Assembly: GCA_963809205.1 (NCBI GenBank)
Contig: CAWEIS010000013.1
Span: 1 to 8,369 of the forward strand
Direction: 5' to 3'
DNA: 8,369 nt
DNA from: DATLLN01 sp963809205
GTDB taxonomy: Bacteria; Actinomycetota; Thermoleophilia; Gaiellales; JAICJC01
Position numbers and translations under genes: made by a program. Each line of letters starts with the position of its first letter. The first letter of the stretch is position 1. Below, piece after piece: positions 1 to 5,043 of this stretch. The notes beneath the pieces were generated by a model. It had not been told where the DNA came from. It saw only the letters and a program-made list of their open reading frames with translations, and made no database searches.

Positions 1-271
1 TGAGCCGGGCGACCCCCGCGAGCGTGGGAGAACTGAGCGCGCGGCGGATCGGGCAACACCAGGATCGTGCTCGCCGTCCGGCTGGTCATCCTGAACGCTT
101 GCCGCGCGCGGATCTGGTACGGGCACACGCACGCGGAACGTGCAGCCATGGCGTCTCTGTCTGACCGAGCGCGCGAAGCGGATAGCGTGGGGGATGCCGA
201 ATGACCGACGCTGCATCCGCCAATTGGCAGACGCACCATCCGCCAATTCATATCGGATCAGATATTGCCTG
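1..271. other. No confident gene; left-edge flank
   Basis: I see no gene I can defend here. One frame on the plus strand is open from 37 to 204 with fairly GC-rich third positions and a possible GTG start at 67 (45 residues, ending in GDAE). It has no recognisable domain and no usable ribosome binding site: an AGGA lies only 2 nt before the GTG. An overlapping minus-strand frame from an ATG at 149 runs off the left edge without a stop; it looks like an antisense shadow. The AT-richer end of the stretch holds a 12-bp direct repeat listed separately. Confidence 0.4.
214..248. repeat. 12-bp direct repeat with 23-bp period
   Basis: CATCCGCCAATT occurs at 214-225 and again, identically, at 237-248. 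The first copy lies in a perfect 10-bp palindrome, GCCAATTGGC (219-228). The pair sits just 3' of the stop codon of the small minus-strand membrane gene that ends at 272. The spacing is about two helical turns, which would suit two bound protein units, but a duplication remnant is equally possible. The repeat is certain; a role is not shown. Confidence 0.6.
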
Positions 272-517
272 CTACGACCTGTCGCCGACCAGTGCGGCGA
301 TGACGATCACCGCCATCCACGCCCAGCCGCAACAGGCGAAAACGCAGCCGCCGCCGTACAGCACGATTCCGAGTCCATCTTCACCTCGGCGCCGTGCGAT
401 CGACCCGACCGTCCCGGCGGCGACTGAAGCTACGATCAGCACCCAGACGAGGATCAGCGTCGTGTGCCCACGGATCACGGCCGCTGCCGGCATCACGGCG
501 CACAGCACCGCGAGCAC
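272..517 (-). CDS. Small hydrophobic membrane protein, probably frameshifted at its 5' end
   Basis: This is an 81-residue minus-strand frame with a GTG start at 517 and a TAG stop. Two long hydrophobic stretches (about residues 18-42 and 48-77, the second rich in Gly, Cys and Trp) are separated by a short charged loop, ARRRGEDG, so a small integral membrane protein is likely. Third positions are mostly G or C, supporting real coding. I recognise no family. No Shine-Dalgarno site precedes GTG 517, GTG 508 or ATG 493. A better start may be ATG 572 in another frame: residues MTRPWWSSTAAAAFVYGA have the same codon bias and would join this frame through a one-base shift near 518-520, completing a first membrane helix and giving about 99 residues. 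I therefore suspect a real indel mutation or an assembly error; the true N-terminus is uncertain. Confidence 0.55.
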   Translation of the reverse strand: MLAVLCAVMPAAAVIRGHTTLILVWVLIVASVAAGTVGSIARRRGEDGLGIVLYGGGCVFACCGWAWMAVIVIAALVGDRS

Positions 518-659
518 CGGCGCCGTAGACGAAAGCCGCGGCGGCCGTCGACGACCACCAGGGCCGGGTCATGCGGGTCGTGCCGGTCATCGTTCGTGGA
601 TATCGGCCACCGCGTGGCTTGCCCGAGAGGGTCTGCCACTTGCCCCAGTTCATCGGTGC

Positions 660-690
660 GTGCGACAGGGGGTCAGACCCCTCGTCGCAC
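660..690. repeat. REP-like palindrome, copy 1
   Basis: A 31-bp near-perfect hairpin: the outer arms GTGCGAC (660-666) and GTCGCAC (684-690) pair over 7 bp. Inside them an A/C mismatch is followed by GGGGG pairing with CCCCT (one G-T pair), closing on the loop TCAGA (673-677). It shares its 20-bp core, 661-680, with copy 2 in inverted orientation. It lies in the gap between two co-directional minus-strand genes, the usual location for extragenic palindromes. It could also act as a terminator for the gene ending at 763, but no T-run follows on either strand. Confidence 0.75.
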
Positions 691-726
691 TGGCGTGGCC
701 TCCGCGCCGAGAGCCGAACCCGAGCC

Positions 727-755
727 TGCGACACCGGGTCTGACCCCCTGTCGCA
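727..755. repeat. REP-like palindrome, copy 2, inverted relative to copy 1
   Basis: A hairpin with 7-bp outer arms, TGCGACA (727-733) and TGTCGCA (749-755), a CC/CC internal mismatch and a short GGG/CCC inner stem. Its reverse complement matches copy 1 over 20 consecutive bases and again over the last GTCGCA, with only a 3-base difference between. The two copies thus face each other about 36 bp apart, as in bacterial interspersed mosaic elements. It begins 7 bp after the stop codon of the minus-strand gene at 763. Confidence 0.75.
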
Positions 756-762
756 CGAGCGC

Positions 763-1419
763 TCAGGCTGCGAGCGGCATCTCGTCGTGCTCGCCGTGCG
801 GGCGAAGGGTGACGACATTGGTGCCGAGCATGGCGGCGATACGATCGAAGGCGCGCTCCAGCTCTCGCGGCGGCAGACCGGGGTTGAACAGCGGGCTGGT
901 GACGCCGTCGGTGACCAGACGCTGGAGCAGCACCATGCCGGCCGGCTCGATGTCGACGGCCAGCGAGCGCAGCGTGCTGGCGATCGCCTGCGCCTGGTGG
1001 GCGCAGTGCAGCATGGCTTCGCGGTTGACCGGAACGGGCGCCACGCGCTCCATCCGGGCGGCCTCCAGGAACCGGTCAAGTGCGCTGGCCAGGCGAAGCC
1101 TGCTTGTGACGCCCACGAGCTCGGCTGCACGCCGGCCTACCTCGGGCGCGTGCACGTGCCGGAAACCGGCCACGATGATGTCCTCGTAGATGCTCCGCCG
1201 CTCGAGCGATGCGAACCATCCGCCGGCCAGCAATCCGAGGCCGCCAAGCAGGCCCAGCACGGCGATGGTGCGCCCCAGGCCGGGCGCCAGCTGGTGTACC
1301 CCGTAGGTGGCCACGACCGCTAGCGCGGCGAGTGCGAGCAGCGACAGGGCGCCGGTCAGCAGCGAGCGGATGCGGTCGTTGACCGCGGTGAGAGCTTGTG
1401 TGAAGTCGGAAGGTGTCAT
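763..1419 (-). CDS. Two-helix membrane protein of unknown function with a cytoplasmic C-terminal domain
   Basis: The frame is open up to 1521, but I choose ATG 1419 (218 residues, beginning MTPSDFTQAL) because it directly precedes the first plausible domain and has an AGG (in GGCAGGTTCAC) about 6 nt upstream. Upstream residues look non-coding. Two hydrophobic helices occupy about residues 19-40 and 51-71, joined by a short loop, VHQLAPGLGR. After them comes SLERRSIYED, a positively charged cytoplasmic boundary. The remaining 145 residues are soluble and mostly helical, with many Ala, Arg and Leu and no catalytic or metal motif that I recognise. Such a layout suits a membrane-tethered scaffold or regulator, but I do not recognise the family. 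The REP-like palindromes lie immediately downstream. Confidence 0.75.
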   Translation of the reverse strand: MTPSDFTQALTAVNDRIRSLLTGALSLLALAALAVVATYGVHQLAPGLGRTIAVLGLLGGLGLLAGGWFASLERRSIYEDIIVAGFRHVHAPEVGRRAAELVGVTSRLRLASALDRFLEAARMERVAPVPVNREAMLHCAHQAQAIASTLRSLAVDIEPAGMVLLQRLVTDGVTSPLFNPGLPPRELERAFDRIAAMLGTNVVTLRPHGEHDEMPLAA

Positions 1420-1547
1420 GTGAACCTGCCAAGAGAATCGATCCGGATGGTCACTTTCTTGAGGCCCATACCACGATTCGGGGTTCAAATACCTCAGATC
1501 GTCGATACCGCGGCCGATCACCTGGCGCGAAAGTGCCCCAGCACCGC

Positions 1548-1745
1548 ATGATCACGCAGACGGCTCCAACCTCGGCAGTCCGCGCGGCAATGCTCCTGAT
1601 CGACTCGGGAAGCTGCGTGTGGTGCGAATCTGCACCGGCCACCACGACGTCCTACCTCTGCTCCGACTGCAGCGGCCAGGACACCGAGGGACTACTCGCG
1701 AAGCCGTTCGAGGCGTCGGAGTGCAGCACCCACCGCACCGCCTGA
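1548..1745 (+). CDS. Small putative zinc-binding protein (CxxC...CxxC)
   Basis: This is a 65-residue frame starting at ATG 1548 (MITQTAPTSAV); a GTG at 1413 in the same frame would add 45 residues but overlaps the 5' end of the divergent gene. The centre carries CVWC, thirteen residues later CSDC, and another Cys near the C-terminus. Two CxxC pairs at this spacing are typical of small zinc ribbons or knuckles. Third positions are roughly 85 percent G or C, as in the neighbouring genes, which supports coding. There is no clear Shine-Dalgarno site. The stop is only 10 nt before the GTG of the large membrane protein gene, so co-transcription is plausible. No family is recognised and it may not be expressed. 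Confidence 0.45.
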   Translation: MITQTAPTSAVRAAMLLIDSGSCVWCESAPATTTSYLCSDCSGQDTEGLLAKPFEASECSTHRTA

Positions 1746-1755
1746 CCTCCGCGTC

Positions 1756-3747
1756 GTGACGTACGCTTTGCGGGTGGCTCAGACCGTCGACGCGGCCCGG
1801 TCGGCTCGCGATCCCCTGCCCGGCGTGACCGAGCGCGCCGTGAGCGTCCTGCCGCTGCTCCCGCTCGTCCTGCCGATGGCCTGCTGGCTCTGGCTCGCCT
1901 GGCGCGGCGGCGGGTACACGATCAACGAGTGGGGGATGTGGGCCGTCGTCTCGGCGGTCGCCATCGCGATCATGCTGATCGCCGTCGGCCTGCCCCTGCT
2001 GGGATGGCTCCCGTGGGTCTCGCCGGGTGCACTCGCCGGGCTGACGCTGCTCGCATGGCTCTCGATCTTCTGGGCGGCCTGGCCGCAGAACGCGTTGGTC
2101 GAGGGCGACCGGTCGCTGTTCTACGCCTGCGTGCTGGTCGTCTGCCTGCTCGCGCTCGGCCGAGTCGACGGCCGCCGCGCCGCGGCCGGCCTGGTCGTCG
2201 TCGGCGTCGGCACCATCGCGCTGATCGAGGCCTGGGCCCTGTGGCGTATGGGCGACGTCTCCGCCTTCTCCTTCGGCCGGCTGGTCGGCGGCATCGGCTA
2301 CGGCGGCGGCATGGCCGCGCTAGTCGCGGTGGGCGTCTGGCCGGCCACGGCGTTCGCTGCCGACCGGGCGACGTCGATCGCGCTGCGCGCCTGCTCCGGG
2401 GTGGCCGCGGGTGCGGCCGCGGCGCTGGTCGTCCCCACGGGATCCCGCGCCGCCCTGGTCGCGCTGGTCGCGTCGGGTCTGATCTTCGCCGCGCTCTGCC
2501 CGACGCCAGTGCGTTGTGCGGCGATCGCCGTGCCCGTGCTCGTTCTGATCGCGTTCCGGTGGAACGACCTGAACAGCGCCTTCGCCATCGCTGCCGGCGA
2601 GAGCCAGGTGCGCGCCGCCGGCTCGGCGGTGATGGCCGCCGCCGCGATCGGCGGGCTCGCCGCACTCGCCCAGTCGCTGATCGACCGCAGGCTGACCCTG
2701 GGCGCCCAGTCGAGGCGCCTGGTGACCGGCGGCGCCGCCGCACTGGTCGCGACCCTCGCCGTGCTGCTGGTGGTCGCGTTCGTCGCCGCGACCAACGGCA
2801 AGCCCGGCGCGTGGCTCGACGACAAGTGGCAGCAGTTCCAGGTGCAGGACAGCCCGTACCGCGGCGGCTCGGACAGCCGCTTCGGCTCGGTCGGCACCGG
2901 TCGCTACGACCTGTGGAGGGTCTCGGTGCGCCTGTTCCGTGACCACCCGTTCGACGGGGTCGGCGCGGGGAACTTCCTCTACGACTACGCCAAGGAAGGC
3001 CGGTCGGAGGACCAGCCGTTCCATGCCCACAGCCAGGTGCTCGAGGACGCGTCGACGCTGGGACTGCCGGGCCTGCTGGGCCTGGTGCTCGCCCTCGGCC
3101 TGCCGATCGCGGCGGCGGTGCGCCTGCGGTTCCGCGGGGCGTCGACGGCGGAGCGCCTGCTGGCCGCGGGTCTGGCCGGCGGCCTGGCCGATTTCGTGCT
3201 GCACGCGTCCATCGACTGGATCTGGCAGCTCGCCGCCTGCGTCATGCCGGCGCTGATGCTGGCCGCCGCGGCGCTGGCCTCGCTGCCGCGGCCGCCAGGC
3301 GAGGCGCCGCCGCCCCCCGAGGGTCATCGCCGCCTGGTGATGATCGGCGGGTCGGCCGCGCTGCTGCTCGTCGTCGGCGTGGCCGTGCTGCCCGCGACGC
3401 TGGCGCAGGCCTACCTGCTGCGCTCCTACGGCCAGCCCGAGCAGCAGGCGATCGAGTCGGCCCGCTCGGCGGACAACCTCGACTGGCTGTCCAGCCGCCC
3501 GCAGGTCGCGATCGCGCGGGCCACGCTGCGCAACGGCGACGCCCGCGCGGCCCTCGACGCGTCGCGACTGGCGGTCGACCGGGAGCCCGGCTTCTGGGTG
3601 GCCTGGCAGATGCTCTACCTGAGCGCGCAGCGGGTGGGCGACGCCCAGCTCGCGCAGGAGGCCCAACGGCACGTGCGCGCACTCAACCCGTCGCTGCGCA
3701 CCGACTTCCGCTTCACCGAGCCGCCGCCCAGCTACGACCACTATTGA
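1756..3747 (+). CDS. O-antigen ligase/Wzy polymerase family membrane protein with C-terminal TPR-like repeats
   Basis: A 663-residue polytopic protein with about a dozen hydrophobic helices. After the N-terminal helices (about 31-49, 60-85, 91-109, 120-135, 144-163) comes PTGSRAAL (227-234), resembling the conserved SR-containing helix that opens the Wzy_C domain. A large polar, presumably extracytoplasmic loop (about 347-425) carries TGRYDLW (381-387), HPFDGVGAGNF (397-407) and HAH (423-425), followed by ED and GLPG near 430-439; these match the R...W, PxxGxGxGxF and H...E..G..G pattern of O-antigen ligases and polymerases. Residues 565-645 form soluble helical hairpins resembling TPRs (NGDARAALDASRLAVDREP). 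The family transfers or polymerises lipid-linked glycans outside the membrane; in a monoderm the acceptor is unknown. No glycosyltransferases are adjacent. The start is GTG 1756 or GTG 1774; a TACGCT box 8 nt upstream favours the latter. Confidence 0.85.
   Translation: MTYALRVAQTVDAARSARDPLPGVTERAVSVLPLLPLVLPMACWLWLAWRGGGYTINEWGMWAVVSAVAIAIMLIAVGLPLLGWLPWVSPGALAGLTLLAWLSIFWAAWPQNALVEGDRSLFYACVLVVCLLALGRVDGRRAAAGLVVVGVGTIALIEAWALWRMGDVSAFSFGRLVGGIGYGGGMAALVAVGVWPATAFAADRATSIALRACSGVAAGAAAALVVPTGSRAALVALVASGLIFAALCPTPVRCAAIAVPVLVLIAFRWNDLNSAFAIAAGESQVRAAGSAVMAAAAIGGLAALAQSLIDRRLTLGAQSRRLVTGGAAALVATLAVLLVVAFVAATNGKPGAWLDDKWQQFQVQDSPYRGGSDSRFGSVGTGRYDLWRVSVRLFRDHPFDGVGAGNFLYDYAKEGRSEDQPFHAHSQVLEDASTLGLPGLLGLVLALGLPIAAAVRLRFRGASTAERLLAAGLAGGLADFVLHASIDWIWQLAACVMPALMLAAAALASLPRPPGEAPPPPEGHRRLVMIGGSAALLLVVGVAVLPATLAQAYLLRSYGQPEQQAIESARSADNLDWLSSRPQVAIARATLRNGDARAALDASRLAVDREPGFWVAWQMLYLSAQRVGDAQLAQEAQRHVRALNPSLRTDFRFTEPPPSYDHY
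1760..1765 (+). promoter_or_regulatory. Possible -10 box for a leaderless start at GTG 1774
   Basis: TACGCT fits the actinobacterial -10 pattern TANNNT and ends 8 nt before GTG 1774, an in-frame alternative start of the ligase-like gene. At this distance transcription would begin at or next to the start codon. No -35 match is seen around 1737-1742. If used, the protein would lack its first six residues. Confidence 0.25.
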
Positions 3748-3768
3748 GCGAACGGTCCCGGGAACGCA

Positions 3769-3794
3769 GAAGGGGCGCCCTCAGGCGCCCCTTC
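3769..3794. terminator. Bidirectional hairpin terminator between convergent genes
   Basis: GAAGGGGCGCC (3769-3779) pairs perfectly with GGCGCCCCTTC (3784-3793 plus 3794), an 11-bp GC-rich stem with a CTCA loop. It starts 22 nt after the stop of the plus-strand ligase-like gene. The plus-strand flank downstream is modestly T-rich (TTCATTTCG), and the minus-strand side ends in TTC of the stem. Its place between convergent genes suits termination of both. Confidence 0.8.
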
Positions 3795-3809
3795 GCAGGT
3801 TCATTTCGT

Positions 3810-3841
3810 CGCTCGCCGAGCGTTAGCTCGTGCGGCGAGCG
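3810..3841. repeat. Second inverted repeat overlapping the stop codon of the LPFTG gene
   Basis: CGCTCGCCG (3810-3818) and CGGCGAGCG (3833-3841) form a perfect 9-bp inverted repeat around a 14-nt loop containing the TAA stop (3823-3825, minus strand). It lies 15 bp from the main terminator hairpin. In the minus-strand transcript it would fold at the end of the coding region, before the terminator. Confidence 0.55.
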
Positions 3842-4080
3842 GACAGGGCGCGAAGCCCGAAGCCGCTTGCGACGATCGCCGCGCCCACGATGACGTACAG
3901 AAGCAACTCGGAGCCCGTGAAGGGCAGTGTGCCTCCGCCGCTACCGCCGCCGGTCTGCTCACCGGCCACGGAACCGCCCGGCGTGTTGTAGTCGCCGCCT
4001 GCGAAGGCCGTCGTGGCCGTGATGGCCATGATGGCAGCGACGCTGAGCAGGCCGACCGCCGTGCGAACTACCTTCCTCAT
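3823..4080 (-). CDS. Very small LPXTG-anchored surface protein (LPFTG)
   Basis: An 85-residue secreted protein. I choose ATG 4080 over the in-frame GTGs at 4092 and 4089 because AGGTGG lies 8 nt upstream of it and it gives a textbook signal peptide: MRKVVR, a hydrophobic core, then AFA for cleavage after residue 27. The mature part is only about 28 residues, rich in Gly, Ser and Thr (GGDYNTPGGSVAGEQTGGGS), followed by LPFTG at 52-56, a membrane helix at about 58-76 and a short basic tail ending ARRTS. This is the standard sortase signal: cleavage between Thr and Gly and covalent linkage to the cell wall. No sortase is in the window. The ectodomain has no room for a folded domain, so it may be a spacer, a small wall-bound peptide, or a stay-in-membrane protein. 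It has its own promoter and is convergent with the ligase-like gene. Confidence 0.85.
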   Translation of the reverse strand: MRKVVRTAVGLLSVAAIMAITATTAFAGGDYNTPGGSVAGEQTGGGSGGGTLPFTGSELLLYVIVGAAIVASGFGLRALSARRTS

Positions 4081-4088
4081 GTCTTGCA

Positions 4089-4094
4089 CCACCT
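4089..4094 (-). promoter_or_regulatory. Ribosome binding site of the LPFTG gene
   Basis: On the minus strand AGGTGG is followed after 8 nt by ATG 4080. It matches AGGAGG at five of six positions and lies within the purine-rich run GGGAGAGGTGG. It decides the start: the upstream GTG 4092 would overlap the site itself. Confidence 0.6.
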
Positions 4095-4099
4095 CTCCC

Positions 4100-4128
4100 T
4101 ATATAAGGACGTCGGAGCCTCTACCCAA
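4100..4128 (-). promoter_or_regulatory. Sigma-70-like promoter for the LPFTG gene
   Basis: Reading the minus strand, TTGGGT (4123-4128) and TATATA (4100-4105) are separated by 17 bp, the optimal spacing for a housekeeping sigma factor. TATATA is a rare AT-rich spot in this GC-rich region. It lies 19 nt before ATG 4080, giving a leader of about 12 nt with the ribosome binding site. Confidence 0.5.
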
Positions 4129-4162
4129 TGCGTGGCAAAAGGGTGACCACACGAGGATACGG

Positions 4163-4215
4163 GCAAACTCGGACGGATGCAACACGGAAGGCCGTCTCCG
4201 GACCCGAGCGTTTGC
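4163..4215. other. Nested imperfect hairpin in the spacer upstream of the LPFTG promoter
   Basis: Three successive paired segments can be drawn: GCAAACTCGG (4163-4172) with CCGAGCGTTTGC (4204-4215, CG bulge), then CGGA (4174-4177) with TCCG (4197-4200), then ACGG (4184-4187) with CCGT (4192-4195) closed by the tetraloop AAGG. It lies between the phosphatase gene and the promoter of the LPFTG gene, in a 214-bp spacer without a credible gene. It might be a terminator-like structure for the phosphatase transcript, a regulatory RNA, or a protein-binding site. I could not match it to a known riboswitch and no T-run follows. Confidence 0.4.
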
Positions 4216-4306
4216 AGGCTCGATTACTGGTTATTTCACCTGCGGTGGGGACAATCCTGCCCAGGCTTGCGGCGTGATGAAACAATTTCGCTGTACATCC
4301 CGCAAA

Positions 4307-4753
4307 TCACCTTGCCCATGAATGCAATCCGCTGACCTGCCAGGGCAGCGGCGCGAAGATCGGACGCCGTTGTCGGGCCTCGGCGAGCGCGTCCTCGATC
4401 GGTAGACCCTCGAGGTCGGAGATCACCGCGATCGCGACCGTCGCCGAGCGTTCGCGGCCGCCGCGGCAGTGCACGTAGACGGTGTGCGAGCGGGCGAGCG
4501 CGACCGCCTGGTCGAGCACCTCGGCCGGCACCGTGGAGCCGTCGATCACCGGCAGGTGCAGCTCGGTGATCCCGTGCGACGCGTACGCGTCGAGGATCAG
4601 CTCCCGCTCGCCGTCCCAGTACTCGCGCTCCTGGCAGAGGTTGACGACGGCGGTCACGCCCTCGGCGTGCAGCGCGTCGACGTGATCGGCCCGGAACGGC
4701 ATGGCGCCGGCCAACAGCGAGTCACCCAGCCGGTGGTAGTTGAGGCGCGCCAT
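4307..4753 (-). CDS. PTPMT1-like dual-specificity phosphatase
   Basis: A 148-residue Cys-dependent phosphatase, the usual length of a minimal dual-specificity domain. The P-loop is VHCRGGRERSAT: nucleophile Cys96, Arg102 and Ser103 of the HCX5RS signature. Asp71 (PVIDGSTVP) is the likely general acid. The N-terminus (YHRLGDSLLAGAMPF) and the VVNLCQEREYW segment resemble the opening and NEE region of PTPMT1, the phosphatidylglycerophosphate phosphatase branch. A lipid or polyol phosphate is therefore as likely a substrate as phosphotyrosine; this is inference from resemblance. No signal peptide or membrane helix is seen, so it is cytoplasmic. There is no Shine-Dalgarno site; TACCAT ends 6 nt before ATG 4753, suggesting a leaderless transcript. 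An 18-nt gap separates it from a possible small gene upstream. Confidence 0.85.
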   Translation of the reverse strand: MARLNYHRLGDSLLAGAMPFRADHVDALHAEGVTAVVNLCQEREYWDGERELILDAYASHGITELHLPVIDGSTVPAEVLDQAVALARSHTVYVHCRGGRERSATVAIAVISDLEGLPIEDALAEARQRRPIFAPLPWQVSGLHSWAR

Positions 4754-4759
4754 GGCCCG

Positions 4760-4765
4760 ATGGTA
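4760..4765 (-). promoter_or_regulatory. Possible -10 box for a leaderless start of the phosphatase gene
   Basis: On the minus strand TACCAT (pattern TANNNT) is followed by six bases and then ATG 4753. That distance is the one expected when the start codon is the 5' end of the mRNA. The gene has no Shine-Dalgarno site, which agrees. No -35 match is seen. Confidence 0.3.
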
Positions 4766-4771
4766 GTCGGG

Positions 4772-4933
4772 TCAGGCTGAGCCCCGGCGCACGTCGTCGG
4801 CCATTCGCGCGGCCGCTTCGGCGCGTGCGTCGAGCTGCGCGCGGGCGCGCCGCTCGAGCTCCCGGGCCAGCGTCCGGTCGCGGCGGCGTCCCCTGAGGCG
4901 GTCGATCAATCGGTGCACACGGTCAGGATGCAT
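4772..4933 (-). CDS. Possible 53-residue Arg-rich helical protein
   Basis: Starting at ATG 4933 (MHPDRVHRLIDRL), this frame encodes 53 residues, very rich in Arg, Ala, Asp and Glu (RELERRARAQLDARAEAAAR) and probably one or two amphipathic helices or a short coiled coil. It ends 18 nt before the phosphatase start on the same strand, so the two could be co-transcribed. There is no Shine-Dalgarno site and no recognised family. Arg/Ala-rich frames arise easily by chance in DNA of this composition, so it may not be a gene. A GTG at 4918 is an alternative start. Confidence 0.35.
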   Translation of the reverse strand: MHPDRVHRLIDRLRGRRRDRTLARELERRARAQLDARAEAAARMADDVRRGSA

Positions 4934-4935
4934 CC
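4926..4935. promoter_or_regulatory. 10-bp perfect palindrome in the divergent intergenic region
   Basis: GGATGCATCC is a perfect palindrome straddling the ATG at 4933. The flanking CAGGATG (4924-4930) recurs at 4963-4969, 39 bp away. It sits in the region between the divergent phosphatase and inositol-phosphatase-family genes, so it could be an operator, but palindromes this short occur by chance. Confidence 0.2.
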
Positions 4936-5043
4936 AGTCTGCACTGAAAACAAGCCCATTTGCAGGATGTTCACCCGACGGCCACCAGGCCAACTCGGGG
5001 CCGGCGGCGGCCGTCCGGGAGGGCCGGTGCGATACTGGCGCGC

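Noticed and set aside
571..1323. A 250-residue plus-strand open frame containing CDRGSDPSSH and CDTGSDPLSH
   Set aside because: It is antisense to the two-helix membrane protein gene; the repeated peptide is just the translation of the two palindromes.
1478..1500. GGGGTTCAAATACCTC, similar to a tRNA T-arm
   Set aside because: The flanking 5-bp stem does not pair fully and no acceptor, D or anticodon arms can be drawn around it.
1451..1645. A 64-residue minus-strand frame upstream of the two-helix membrane protein
   Set aside because: It overlaps the CxxC frame, which has better third-position bias, and shows no features of its own; it could not be fully excluded.
2320..3741. A 473-residue minus-strand open frame
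   Set aside because: It is antisense to the ligase-like gene, rich in Arg, Gln, Gly and His, without domains or membrane helices.
4161..4200. A GGGCAAAC segment reminiscent of the start of a c-di-GMP class I riboswitch
   Set aside because: The conserved GACGCAAAGCC and the receptor helix are missing, and no plus-strand gene follows that it could control.
4013..4321. A 102-residue plus-strand frame across the LPFTG gene start and spacer
   Set aside because: It overlaps the signal-peptide region of the LPFTG gene in antisense, shows poor codon bias in the spacer, and has no ribosome binding site.
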